From assembly GCF_001879205.1 (NCBI RefSeq), contig NZ_MLFK01000001.1:248001-312000 (forward strand): a stretch of 64,000 bases of DNA, read 5' to 3'. This DNA is from Flavobacterium johnsoniae (GTDB lineage Bacteria; Bacteroidota; Bacteroidia; Flavobacteriales; Flavobacteriaceae). The position numbers were made by a program, and so were the translations under genes. How positions within the stretch are numbered: the first letter of the stretch is position 1; each line of letters starts with the position of its first letter. The notes under the pieces are model-generated. The model was not told the DNA's origin and did not search any database. It saw only the letters and a list, made by a program, of their open reading frames with translations. This document shows positions 25,136 to 33,286 of the stretch, piece after piece.

Positions 25136-27265
25136 ATGAAAAGTCTAAAACTTATTTCATCAGCCATTACTATGCTTATATGTTTCGTAACAATGGCACA
25201 AGAAAGAACAATTACAGGAACGGTTACTGATATTTACTCAGGAGCGCTTCCGGGAGTTAACGTTTATATTAAAAAAACAAAAACTACAGCGACTACCAAC
25301 TATGATGGACAGTACAGTATTAAAGCACAAAAAGGAGACATTCTCGTTTTTAGCTTTGTTGGAATGGACACACAAAGCATTACTGTAAAAGATTCTAATG
25401 TTATCAATGTTATACTAAAAGAAAACACTAATCAGCTGCAGGAAGTTGTTATGGTAGGTTACGGCACATCAAAATCCAGAAAGAAAATGACAACAGCATC
25501 GACTACTATAGTTCGAGGTTCGGTTGCGGGAGTTCAGATTTCTTCAAATAATCAATATATGCCGGCCCCAAGTGTTGCCATGCGCAGTGCAGAAACTATT
25601 TCTTCTAACAATGAACCAATGTATATTGTAGATGGTGTTCCGATAAAAGCAGATCAAATGGCAAAAATTAATCCGAATGATATTGACGATGTAAAAGTTT
25701 TAAAAGATCAATCAGCTTCTGCTATTTACGGAAACAAAGCAGCAAATGGTGCAGTTGTAATTGTGACGAAAAATGAGCTTTACAAAAATCTTTCGGAAGC
25801 AGAATTAGATCAAAAATTAAATATCATCAGACCTGCTGCTTCCCAGCCTGCTCAGGAAGATTACAATACTTTTGTAGAAAATGCTTTTGAAAGTCCAAAA
25901 ACAGCGCCGCTTTCTACTTTTTCTATTGATGTCGATAATGCATCTTACACCAACATCAGACGTTTTTTAAACAGCGGACAAGAAGTTCCAAAAGATGCTG
26001 TACGCGTTGAAGAAATGGTAAACTTTTTTAAATACAATTATCCACAGCCAAAAAACGAACATCCGTTTTCTATCAATACAGAAGTAAGCGATTCTCCCTG
26101 GAACTCAAAAAATAAAATCCTTAAAATTGGTTTGCAGGGAAAAAACATCCCAACAGACGATTTACCGGCATCTAATCTGGTTTTCCTAATTGATGTTTCG
26201 GGTTCAATGGAAGACATGAACAAATTGCCTCTGCTAAAACAATCCATGAAAATACTGGTAAACGAATTACGCCCAAAAGACAAAGTAGCAATCGTGGTTT
26301 ATGCCGGAGCAGCCGGAATGGTTTTGGCTCCAACTTCTGGCGATGAGAAAAAAACAATCATTAAAGCGCTTGATAAATTAGAAGCAGGAGGAAGCACAGC
26401 AGGAGGCGCCGGAATTGAGCTGGCCTATAAAATTGCATCAGAAAACTTTATAAAAAGCGGCAACAACAGAGTAATTCTGGCAACTGACGGTGATTTTAAC
26501 GTGGGAAGTTCTTCTAACTCTGATATGGAAAAATTAATCGAAGAAAAAAGAAAAACCGGCGTTTTCTTAACCTGTCTGGGCTACGGAATGGGAAATTATA
26601 AAGACAGTAAAATGGAAATTCTTGCTGATAAAGGAAACGGGAATTATGCTTATATCGACAATATTCAGGAAGCCAATCGTTTTCTTGGAAAAGAATTTAA
26701 AGGTTCGATGTTTGCCATTGCAAAAGATGTAAAAATCCAGATTGAATTCAACCCAAAACAAGTTCAGGCGTATCGATTAATTGGCTACGAAAACAGAAAA
26801 CTTCGTCCCGAAGATTTTAAAAACGATGCCATAGATGCAGGAGAATTAGGAAGCAACCATACCGTTACGGCTTTGTATGAAATTATTCCGGCCGGTGTAA
26901 AAAGCGATTATTTAAATATTCAGCCAGATGATTTAAAATATACCAAAACCGAAACAAATGCGCCTAATTATACAAATGAACTGGCAACTATAAAATTCCG
27001 TTACAAAAAACCAGACGGTGAAAAAAGCATCGAAATGATTCAGGTTATCGGCAGCAAATCGGTTAGTTTAGATAAAGCAAGTGACGATTTTAAATTTAGT
27101 ACTGCCGTGGCCTGGTTCGGACTAAAATTGAGAGATTCAAAATTAATTGCTGAAAAATCTTCAGAAGATATTGCTGCATTAGCGCAACAGGGAATGTCGA
27201 ACGATAAAGGAGGATATAAAGCCGAATTTATTCGCCTTGTTGAAACTTCTGACCAGTATAATTAA
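25136..27265 (+). CDS. Exported vWA-domain protein with CarboxypepD_reg-like and TonB-plug-like modules
   Basis: 709 residues. Seen in order: signal peptide (1-22, cleavage after MAQ); a CarboxypepD_reg-like domain (about 24-95, 'ITGTVTDIYSGALPGVNVYI'); a plug-like segment (about 101-212) with 'PMYIVDGVPI', 'DIDDVKVLKDQSASAIYG' and 'ANGAVVIVTK'; a YfbK-type N-terminal vWF region (about 245-335, 'NTFVENAFESP'); and a von Willebrand A domain with MIDAS 'LIDVSGSM' (Asp353, Ser355, Ser357), ending in a YfbK C-terminal domain. No beta-barrel follows the plug. Likely periplasmic or surface-linked. Downstream of ECF sigma and anti-sigma-like genes with 80 bases between; probably the effector or sensor of that unit. 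Confidence 0.9.
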   Translation: MKSLKLISSAITMLICFVTMAQERTITGTVTDIYSGALPGVNVYIKKTKTTATTNYDGQYSIKAQKGDILVFSFVGMDTQSITVKDSNVINVILKENTNQLQEVVMVGYGTSKSRKKMTTASTTIVRGSVAGVQISSNNQYMPAPSVAMRSAETISSNNEPMYIVDGVPIKADQMAKINPNDIDDVKVLKDQSASAIYGNKAANGAVVIVTKNELYKNLSEAELDQKLNIIRPAASQPAQEDYNTFVENAFESPKTAPLSTFSIDVDNASYTNIRRFLNSGQEVPKDAVRVEEMVNFFKYNYPQPKNEHPFSINTEVSDSPWNSKNKILKIGLQGKNIPTDDLPASNLVFLIDVSGSMEDMNKLPLLKQSMKILVNELRPKDKVAIVVYAGAAGMVLAPTSGDEKKTIIKALDKLEAGGSTAGGAGIELAYKIASENFIKSGNNRVILATDGDFNVGSSSNSDMEKLIEEKRKTGVFLTCLGYGMGNYKDSKMEILADKGNGNYAYIDNIQEANRFLGKEFKGSMFAIAKDVKIQIEFNPKQVQAYRLIGYENRKLRPEDFKNDAIDAGELGSNHTVTALYEIIPAGVKSDYLNIQPDDLKYTKTETNAPNYTNELATIKFRYKKPDGEKSIEMIQVIGSKSVSLDKASDDFKFSTAVAWFGLKLRDSKLIAEKSSEDIAALAQQGMSNDKGGYKAEFIRLVETSDQYN

Positions 27266-27277
27266 TAAATATTTCTT

Positions 27278-27285
27278 TACATTTG
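27278..27285 (+). promoter_or_regulatory. -7 element TACATTTG for the LURP-like gene
   Basis: Exact TAnnTTTG match 35 bases before the ATG at 27321, just beyond the vWA stop codon; separates this gene from the sigma cluster. Confidence 0.5.
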
Positions 27286-27320
27286 GGCTTTATTCCAAAC
27301 ACTAATTTTTATATAAACGT

Positions 27321-27908
27321 ATGAACCCAATTTTAAGCCAGAATCTATTTTTAGTTAAAGAACATATCGGAATGTTTAAAGCCGCTAACAATTATGACAT
27401 ATACGATCCTCAAACGAATCAGATAATCATGAACTGCCGAGAAAATAATCTTGGTTTTTTCACTAAAGTATTTCGTTTTACAGATTACAAAAGAGCAACA
27501 CCTTTTAATATTGAAATCACAACAGCATCTGGAGAGAAATTAATTTCTGTAAAAAGAGGAATTGCCATTTTCCGTTCAACAGTTGAAGTTTTTGACGAAA
27601 AAGACAGATTGATTGGAACATTCAAACAAAAATTCTTTTCTATTGGAGGAAAATTTGATATTCTGGACAAAAACGAAAAACCAGTTGCAACATTACAAGG
27701 AAAATGGACAGGCTGGGATTTTAAATTCTCGCACGAAAACAAACAACTGGCTCAGGTAAGCAAAAAATGGGCAGGACTTGGCAAAGAGTTTTTTACCAGC
27801 GCTGATAACTATGTACTTCAAATTGAAGAAACTGTAGCGCAGGACAGCCCGCTTAGACAATTAATTCTTGCAGCTGTAATGTGTATCGATATGGTTCTTA
27901 AAGAATAA
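27321..27908 (+). CDS. LURP-one / phospholipid-scramblase-like protein
   Basis: 195 residues. Seen: 'FLVKEHIGMFKAANNYDIYDPQT', 'FFTKVFRFTDYKRATPFNIEI', 'GIAIFRSTVEVFDEKDRLIGTFKQKF', 'FDILDKNEKPVATLQGKWTGWDFKF' and a hydrophobic C-terminal tail (about 180-192). This is the twelve-stranded tubby-like barrel with a closing C-terminal helix found in LURP-one and scramblase families. Known bacterial members are uncharacterised; scrambling activity should not be assumed. Own promoter. Lies between the sigma/vWA cluster and an SDR gene. Confidence 0.8.
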   Translation: MNPILSQNLFLVKEHIGMFKAANNYDIYDPQTNQIIMNCRENNLGFFTKVFRFTDYKRATPFNIEITTASGEKLISVKRGIAIFRSTVEVFDEKDRLIGTFKQKFFSIGGKFDILDKNEKPVATLQGKWTGWDFKFSHENKQLAQVSKKWAGLGKEFFTSADNYVLQIEETVAQDSPLRQLILAAVMCIDMVLKE

Positions 27909-27942
27909 TAAAGTTGTTAAACTTAGATTAAGAAAATACTTA

Positions 27943-27999
27943 AAAGCATCATTTTAGTTTTCAAAAGTTTTATTTTTGTTAGACTTAAAATGATGCTTT
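27943..27999. repeat. Perfect 14-base inverted repeat enclosing a promoter
   Basis: AAAGCATCATTTTA (27943-27956) and TAAAATGATGCTTT (27986-27999), 29 bases apart, with the -7 element TATTTTTG at 27971-27978 between them. Could be a terminator for the upstream gene or an operator for the downstream one. Confidence 0.75.
27971..27978 (+). promoter_or_regulatory. -7 element TATTTTTG for the SDR gene
   Basis: TAnnTTTG match 43 bases before the ATG at 28022, inside the loop of the flanking inverted repeat. Confidence 0.45.
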
Positions 28000-28021
28000 C
28001 TGCATTTCTAAAACATAAATC

Positions 28022-28738
28022 ATGACAGACTTAAAAAATAAAAACGCGCTTATAACCGGCGCCGGAAAAGGAATTGGAAAAGCCATTGCTATTGCTTTGG
28101 CAAAAGAAGGCGTAAACGTCATTTTAGTTGCAAGAACGCAAGCCGATGTTGATCAGCTGGCAGTGGAAACAACTAATTTAGGTGTAAAATCTTTGGCTTT
28201 ATCTGCTGATGTTTCTGATATAAACTCTGTAAATGCTGCTGTCGAAAAAGCTTTAGCCGAATTTAAAACGATTGACATCTTAATCAATAATGCCGGAATT
28301 GGTGCTTTTGGAAAATTCCTGGAACTGGAACCAGCTGACTGGGAAAGAATCATTCAGGTTAACTTAATGGGAACTTACTATACAACTCGCGCCGTGATTC
28401 CAAACATGATCGAAAGACAAACGGGTGATATTATCAATATTTCTTCCACTGCGGGATTAAACGGAAATGCTGTAACAAGTGCTTACAGTGCTTCAAAATT
28501 TGCTGTTTTAGGATTAACAGATTCATTAATGCAGGAAATGAGAAAACACAATATTCGTGTTACAGCTTTAACGCCAAGTACAGTGGCTACTGATCTGGCA
28601 ATTGATTTAAAGCTAACTGATGGAAATCCTGAAAAAGTAATGCAGTCTGAAGATATCGCCGAATTGATTATCGCACAGCTGAAATTAAACCGACGCGTTT
28701 TCATAAAAAACAGCAGTATTTGGTCTACTAATCCTTAA
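28022..28738 (+). CDS. Short-chain dehydrogenase/reductase (FabG-like 3-ketoacyl reductase)
   Basis: 238 residues. Seen: cofactor motif '[12 protein letters not shown]', 'NNAGIGAFG', catalytic Ser in '[10 protein letters not shown]' and 'YSASKFAV' (YxxxK), all classical SDR hallmarks. FabG proteins reduce 3-oxoacyl-ACP with NADPH, but this gene is outside any fatty-acid cluster and the C-terminus '[15 protein letters not shown]' is typical of the YoxD/3-ketoacyl-ACP-reductase-annotated subgroup whose substrate is unknown. Cytoplasmic, tetramer by family. Confidence 0.9.
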   Translation: MTDLKNKNALITGAGKGIGKAIAIALAKEGVNVILVARTQADVDQLAVETTNLGVKSLALSADVSDINSVNAAVEKALAEFKTIDILINNAGIGAFGKFLELEPADWERIIQVNLMGTYYTTRAVIPNMIERQTGDIINISSTAGLNGNAVTSAYSASKFAVLGLTDSLMQEMRKHNIRVTALTPSTVATDLAIDLKLTDGNPEKVMQSEDIAELIIAQLKLNRRVFIKNSSIWSTNP

Positions 28739-28778
28739 AAAAATTAAATTTCAAATTTTTAAATTCCAATCTCCAACA

Positions 28779-28811
28779 AACTTTGTCAAAGTTTAAAACT
28801 TTGACAAAGTT
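28779..28811. repeat. Perfect 16-base palindrome, CTTTGTCAAAG family
   Basis: AACTTTGTCAAAGTTT / AAACTTTGACAAAGTT separated by one A. Each arm is itself near-palindromic. Lies between the SDR stop and the ATG at 28837; a TTG-initiated extension of the next gene would read through it, one reason to prefer the ATG. Related to 25071-25103. Confidence 0.8.
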
Positions 28812-28836
28812 CTTAACAGCCTTAATAAAAAACCAC

Positions 28837-29346
28837 ATGGAACAATATTTAAGACAATTAATTGCCATAGAATTTCAGGATAAGAAAGAAATTTTTACCG
28901 GTTTTCTTATTGATTATTCTGATGATTGGATTTTACTCCGAAATAATCCGGTTGATTATATTTTGGATGGTTATGTAATTTTGAAAAACAAAAATATTGA
29001 AGCCGTTCACCGGGATCAGGATTTGGCTTTTACAGAAAAAGTAATCCGATTGAAAGGTTTAAAAACTAATGCCGAAGATATTATCCCGATTAGAGATTTG
29101 AATTCTATTTTAAATTTCATCAATAATAAACATGGTATTTTTCAGATCTCGAAAAAATCTGCCAAATCGGCCTATTTAGGAAAACTGATTTCTCTGACTG
29201 ATGAAGAACTTTTAATTGATTTTCTGGATACAAGAGGCCAGTTTGGCGGAGAACTTAGTTTTAACCCTGAAAAAATAAGAGTGATTGAATTTGATACGGA
29301 CTATATTAATTCTTTGAAATTGGTAATTCCGGAGAATCAGAAATAA
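28837..29346 (+). CDS. Conserved protein of unknown function
   Basis: 169 residues from the ATG at 28837. Seen: two similar halves, each with an SH3/Sm-like strand pattern: 'LIAIEFQDKKEIFTGFLIDYSDDWILLRN' near the start and 'LGKLISLTDEELLIDFLDTRGQFGGELSFNPEKIRVIEF' near the end. That suggests a duplicated small beta-barrel, as in proteins that bind peptide or RNA, but this is inference and I do not know the family. No signal peptide. Terminated by a strong hairpin. Confidence 0.7.
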   Translation: MEQYLRQLIAIEFQDKKEIFTGFLIDYSDDWILLRNNPVDYILDGYVILKNKNIEAVHRDQDLAFTEKVIRLKGLKTNAEDIIPIRDLNSILNFINNKHGIFQISKKSAKSAYLGKLISLTDEELLIDFLDTRGQFGGELSFNPEKIRVIEFDTDYINSLKLVIPENQK

Positions 29347-29356
29347 TTTTTAATAA

Positions 29357-29395
29357 AACAGAAAAGCCCTTTATAAAAGGGCTTTTCTGTTTTTT
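29357..29395 (+). terminator. Strong bidirectional terminator
   Basis: Arms ACAGAAAAGCCCTTT and AAAGGGCTTTTCTGT, followed by six T; lies between convergent genes. A short TGTCATT/AATGACA pair follows at 29396-29422. Confidence 0.9.
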
Positions 29396-29439
29396 GTCAT
29401 TCCGAGTAACGAGAAATGACAATACTCTGCGTATATTTT

Positions 29440-30774
29440 TTAAGCTTCTGCTAATTTATTTACAAACTCCAGACGAACACTTCCGTCTTCGTCAATTTTT
29501 GTTAAATTGATTTCTTGTAACGTATTTACCAATTCTGGATTCCAAGGTGTTTTTACTTTTACGTAATTTTCTGTAAAACCGTGAATGTAGCCTTCTTTAT
29601 TTTCACTTTCAAATAAAACCGTTCTATTGGTTCCTAATTGACTTTCGTAAAAAGCACGGCGTTTTTTAACTGATAAACCACGCAGCATTTTGCTTCTTTT
29701 TGCTCTAACATTAGCAGGAACAACTCCCGGCATATCAACAGCTTCTGTATTATCTCTTTCGGAATAAGTAAAAACATGCAGATACGAAATATCCATTTCA
29801 TTTAAAAAATGATACGTTTCTAAGAAATGCTCATCAGTTTCACCAGGAAAACCAACAATAACGTCTACGCCAATACAAGCTTGCGGCATTACTTCTCTAA
29901 TTTTGTTTACACGATCTGTATATACTTCGCGTAAATAACGACGTTTCATCAGCTTTAAAATATCATTGCTTCCTGATTGCAGCGGAATATGAAAATGAGG
30001 TACAAAAGTTCTGCTTTTTGAAACAAAATCGATCGTTTCATTTTTCAATAAATTAGGTTCAATAGATGAAATTCGAAGACGTTCGATTCCTTCAACCTCG
30101 TCTAAAGCTTTAACTAAATCAAGAAAAGTATGTTCGTGTTTTTTATTCCCAAATTCTCCTTTTCCGTAATCCCCGATATTTACTCCGGTTAAAACAATTT
30201 CTCGTATGTTTTGCGCCGAAATTTCTTTGGCATTTTTTAAGACATTTTCTAAAGCATCACTTCTTGAAATGCCTCGCGCCAGAGGAATTGTGCAATAGGT
30301 ACATTTATAATCGCAGCCGTCCTGAACTTTTAAGAACGCACGGGTACGATCGCCAATAGAATAACTTCCCACATAAAAATCGGCTTCGGCAATTTCGCAT
30401 GAATGAACTTCACCCATATCGTTTTTACTCAAATCGTGAATATAGTCGGTGATTTTAAATTTTTCTGTAGCTCCTAAAACCAAATCAACACCATCAACTG
30501 CCGCTAATTCTTCCGGCTTTAATTGTGCATAACATCCAACTGCGGCAACAAAAGCTTTATCATTTAACTTCATTGCTTTTTTTACAACCTGCTTAAACTG
30601 CTTATCTGCATTATCTGTTACAGAGCAGGTATTGATCACATATATATCTGCAACATCTTCAAAATCGACACGATCAAAACCTTCATCATTAAAGTTTCTG
30701 GCAATCGTAGAGGTTTCTGAAAAATTCAATTTGCAGCCAAGCGTATAAAAAGCAACTTTTTTTCTATTTTCCAT
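29440..30774 (-). CDS. mtaB: tRNA (N6-threonylcarbamoyladenosine(37)-C2)-methylthiotransferase
   Basis: 444 residues. Seen: N-terminal MTTase domain with 'FYTLGCKLNFSETS' (the GCKLN form marks MtaB rather than MiaB or RimO), 'INTCSVTDNADKQ' and 'AAVGCYAQLKPEEL' giving the three auxiliary-cluster cysteines; radical-SAM motif 'DGCDYKCTYCTIPLARG' (CxxxCxxC); and a C-terminal TRAM-like region. Known role: converts t6A37 to ms2t6A37 in tRNAs reading ANN codons, using two 4Fe-4S clusters and SAM. Cytoplasmic, single gene. Confidence 0.95.
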   Translation of the reverse strand: MENRKKVAFYTLGCKLNFSETSTIARNFNDEGFDRVDFEDVADIYVINTCSVTDNADKQFKQVVKKAMKLNDKAFVAAVGCYAQLKPEELAAVDGVDLVLGATEKFKITDYIHDLSKNDMGEVHSCEIAEADFYVGSYSIGDRTRAFLKVQDGCDYKCTYCTIPLARGISRSDALENVLKNAKEISAQNIREIVLTGVNIGDYGKGEFGNKKHEHTFLDLVKALDEVEGIERLRISSIEPNLLKNETIDFVSKSRTFVPHFHIPLQSGSNDILKLMKRRYLREVYTDRVNKIREVMPQACIGVDVIVGFPGETDEHFLETYHFLNEMDISYLHVFTYSERDNTEAVDMPGVVPANVRAKRSKMLRGLSVKKRRAFYESQLGTNRTVLFESENKEGYIHGFTENYVKVKTPWNPELVNTLQEINLTKIDEDGSVRLEFVNKLAEA

Positions 30775-30835
30775 AGGAATACACTACATTTATAAGTAGT
30801 AAGATATTATATTTACATCTCTTTTGAGGAGTTTG

Positions 30836-30843
30836 CAAATTTA
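30836..30843 (-). promoter_or_regulatory. -7 element TAAATTTG for mtaB
   Basis: Minus-strand TAnnTTTG 62 bases before the mtaB ATG; TTG (30871-30869) lies 25 bases upstream. Implies a leader of about 55 bases. Confidence 0.45.
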
Positions 30844-31276
30844 CATACAATATTCTTTAAAATAAAATCAATAATACACTATATATCAACATTTTGCATT
30901 AAACATCTATTTTAAAACACATTAAAAAATAAAATAACAATTTAAAATGCCTCTCAATTTGATGTATTAAAAAGAGAATCAATTTTAATTCAATAAGAAT
31001 AAAATGACAAAAACATCGATTAAGTGCAAATTTTATCGATTAAATACATTTTTTTGAGCTTTAAATTAAAATTTTCTTACATTTAACTTTGTTTAGATAT
31101 TTTGGTGATTTAATCAGAAATATAAAAAAATTAAGTGTTAATATTAATATTATAACAAATCATGCATAACAATTTTGAATTTCAATCGTTATGTTGTTGT
31201 TTTGTTACTAAAAAAACGAATGGGAAGGCCGAAAACCAGAAAGAGTAGGCAACAATTAAAAATTAAAAACCCCACT
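30844..31276. other. Long AT-rich intergenic region with paired ATCGATTAA sites
   Basis: No gene is supported in this stretch between divergent genes. It holds two identical 9-mers ATCGATTAA at 31015-31023 and 31035-31043, 20 bases apart (two helical turns), a plausible regulator-binding pair, and an open frame 31175-31276 in front of the next gene that lacks coding character and would block the signal peptide. Confidence 0.5.
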
Positions 31277-31801
31277 ATGAAAGCATTTTTACCCACAATC
31301 TGCTTGATGTTCTTAACCATTTTTAGTTCGCAAGCGCAAACTAATGCCCCAGCTGCAACTGCTAATCCATTTCCATCAATTAGTACTTTAACAAATTGGG
31401 CGAGTTTAAATTCGCAGTCACAATTTGATATCGCAATTCGTGCAGTTGGATTTAAATTTGAAGTAAAAGAGCCAGGTGAAGGATCAACAGCTTATACTTA
31501 CATTCGTAAAGTAACTGTAAACGAAGTAAATTATACTGACAGAATTGTTTACAGAATTACCAATAATAATTCAGCAAGTATTATCTCTTTAGTAACGGCT
31601 TCTACAGATTTAGTAAGTTTATATACTCCGCAATTGGCAACATTCAAAAATAACAATTGTAAAACTGAAATGTCTAAAGATAAAAACACTACTTGCAGCT
31701 GTTATGAAAGCGCAAATTTTGCAATCGATCTTTGCGACGAGCGTGTAAAACTTACAATGGGTGACGGAAATAAATATTTTGTTTCTGTAGCTAAAAAATA
31801 A
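31277..31801 (+). CDS. Exported protein of unknown function
   Basis: 174 residues from the ATG at 31277, which gives a clean signal peptide (MKAFLPTICLMFLTIFSSQAQ, cleavage before TNAPAA). Mature part: 'PFPSISTLTNWASLNSQSQFDIAIRAVGFKFEVKE', 'NSASIISLVTASTDLVSLYTPQLATFKNNNCKTEMSKDKNTTCSCYESANFAIDLCDERVKL' with four cysteines in the second half (NCK, TCSC, LCDE), suggesting disulfides. I recognise no family. Preceded by a long regulatory-looking gap. Probably periplasmic. Confidence 0.75.
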   Translation: MKAFLPTICLMFLTIFSSQAQTNAPAATANPFPSISTLTNWASLNSQSQFDIAIRAVGFKFEVKEPGEGSTAYTYIRKVTVNEVNYTDRIVYRITNNNSASIISLVTASTDLVSLYTPQLATFKNNNCKTEMSKDKNTTCSCYESANFAIDLCDERVKLTMGDGNKYFVSVAKK

Positions 31802-31879
31802 TTTAAGAAACGACGTTTTCCAAATCTTTGCAAACTTTACTAAAAGCTTTCAAAGATTTGGAACGCATTTCTTAGAAAA

Positions 31880-32407
31880 TTACAAGTTTGGATTTTTTAT
31901 CTTGTACCAAACTTCCATTTCTCCTTCATATTCAAAAGAGTTTACAAATTGTAAACCCAGTTTCTCGAGAATCTTTCTTGAGTTATCATTCCCTTCATCT
32001 GCAAAGGCATATACAGCTTCAACTTTCATTTCGTTGAATGCATGATCTATAAAAGCTTTTCCGGCCTCGGTTGCATAACCTTTACCCCAATGTTTTTCTA
32101 TAAAACGATAACCAATTTCGTAAAAATTTTTATGGTTATTAATCTCATCCGTAATAAATTTTATGCCAGACCAGCCAATAAATTCATTGGTTTCTTTAAG
32201 AATAACAGCCCAGCGCCCGGTTCCAAAATCTTTGTATTGCTGCTGCAGATTTTCGATGTATGCTGCGCTTTGTTCAATGGTAGTAACTGGTTTATTTCCG
32301 AGGTAAATATGAACATTCGGATTAGAATCCAATTCGAACATTCCATCAACATCTGAAAAAAGCACTTCCCGTAATAGCAAACGTTCTGTTTCAATTGGAT
32401 TTTTCAT
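31880..32407 (-). CDS. GNAT-family N-acetyltransferase (RimJ/RimL-like)
   Basis: 175 residues. Seen: 'ETERLLLREVLFSDVDGMFEL' at the N-terminus, acetyl-CoA loop 'IEKHWGKGYATEAGKAFIDHAF' (the QxxGxG/A equivalent) and 'ADEGNDNSRKILEKLGLQF', the standard signature of RimJ/RimL-type GNATs. They acetylate protein N-termini or small amines. Substrate unknown. Six bases downstream of a HAD phosphatase gene, so likely one operon. Confidence 0.9.
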   Translation of the reverse strand: MKNPIETERLLLREVLFSDVDGMFELDSNPNVHIYLGNKPVTTIEQSAAYIENLQQQYKDFGTGRWAVILKETNEFIGWSGIKFITDEINNHKNFYEIGYRFIEKHWGKGYATEAGKAFIDHAFNEMKVEAVYAFADEGNDNSRKILEKLGLQFVNSFEYEGEMEVWYKIKNPNL

Positions 32408-32413
32408 CAGAAA

Positions 32414-33217
32414 TTAATTTAGAATATATTTTTGAACTACTTCAGCAACACCATTATTATTATTTGAAGCTACTATTAAATCGGCTTTATCACGTAATTC
32501 AGGCGTAACGTTATCAACCCAAACTCCTAGCCCGGCATATTCAATCATGGTCAAGTCATTTCCTGCATTCCCCACAGCGATAATTTCACTTTGATGAATT
32601 CCCAGTTTTTCGGCTAATTTCTTCAAGCTCGCCGCTTTGTCGATTCCGTTTTGAGCCACTTCAAGGAAAAAAGGTTTAGACATTGAAACACTTAAATGAG
32701 GCATTGCAGCTTTTAAATCTTTCTCTATTTCTTTTAAATAAGCAGGATCTTCTAATAAAATACATTTAACGGCTGGTCTGTCTACAGTATCTTTAAAACT
32801 AGAAACTTTAAGATGATGCATTCCGGTAATTTCTTTTTCAATCTCAATATACTCAGAGTCTGTTTCGCTTATAATTTCCTCATCCAGATATGTTATAATG
32901 TGCGTTTTCATTTTCACACTATAATCATATAATTCGTGAATTTGTTCCGGAGTTAATTTCTGTTCAAACAAAACAAGATCATCTTTTACACGGCTTATAA
33001 TAGCGCCATTATAGGAAAGCATATAAGAATCGTTCAAATCTAATTCAAGCTCTTTGGCGTAAGCTGTCATAGCCAAAGTAGGACGCCCAGAAGCCAAAAC
33101 AACATAAACTCCTTTTGCCTGCGCTTCTAATAATACTTTTTTATTTAAATCTGAAATTTTGTGGTCGTCTGTCAACAAGGTATCATCCATGTCGAGAACT
33201 AACATTTTGTATTGCAT
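32414..33217 (-). CDS. Cof-type HAD-superfamily phosphatase
   Basis: 267 residues. Seen: motif I 'LVLDMDDTLLTDD', motif II 'LASGRPT', Cof-type cap domain in the middle, motif III Lys in 'DKAASLKKLAEKLG' and motif IV 'IAVGNAGNDLTMIEYAG'. In motif IV the usual GDxxND reads GNAGND. Known Cof proteins dephosphorylate sugar phosphates, FMN or HMP-PP. Substrate unknown. Operon with the GNAT gene downstream. Confidence 0.92.
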   Translation of the reverse strand: MQYKMLVLDMDDTLLTDDHKISDLNKKVLLEAQAKGVYVVLASGRPTLAMTAYAKELELDLNDSYMLSYNGAIISRVKDDLVLFEQKLTPEQIHELYDYSVKMKTHIITYLDEEIISETDSEYIEIEKEITGMHHLKVSSFKDTVDRPAVKCILLEDPAYLKEIEKDLKAAMPHLSVSMSKPFFLEVAQNGIDKAASLKKLAEKLGIHQSEIIAVGNAGNDLTMIEYAGLGVWVDNVTPELRDKADLIVASNNNNGVAEVVQKYILN

Positions 33218-33221
33218 TTTT

Positions 33222-33286
33222 TTTAGTTTTCAGTTTTCAGTCTCAGTAAGCAGTTTTTTCATACTGAAAACTGAGACTGAAAACTT
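33222..33286. repeat. 16-base perfect inverted repeat, AGTTTTCAGTCTCAGT family
   Basis: AGTTTTCAGTCTCAGT (33232-33247) and ACTGAGACTGAAAACT (33270-33285). The same words recur at 43556-43628 and, degenerate, at 33532-33583. Confidence 0.8.

Noticed and set aside
31175-31276. N-terminal extension of the exported unknown protein
   Set aside because: Would put 34 polar, basic residues in front of a clean signal peptide; the internal ATG is preferred.
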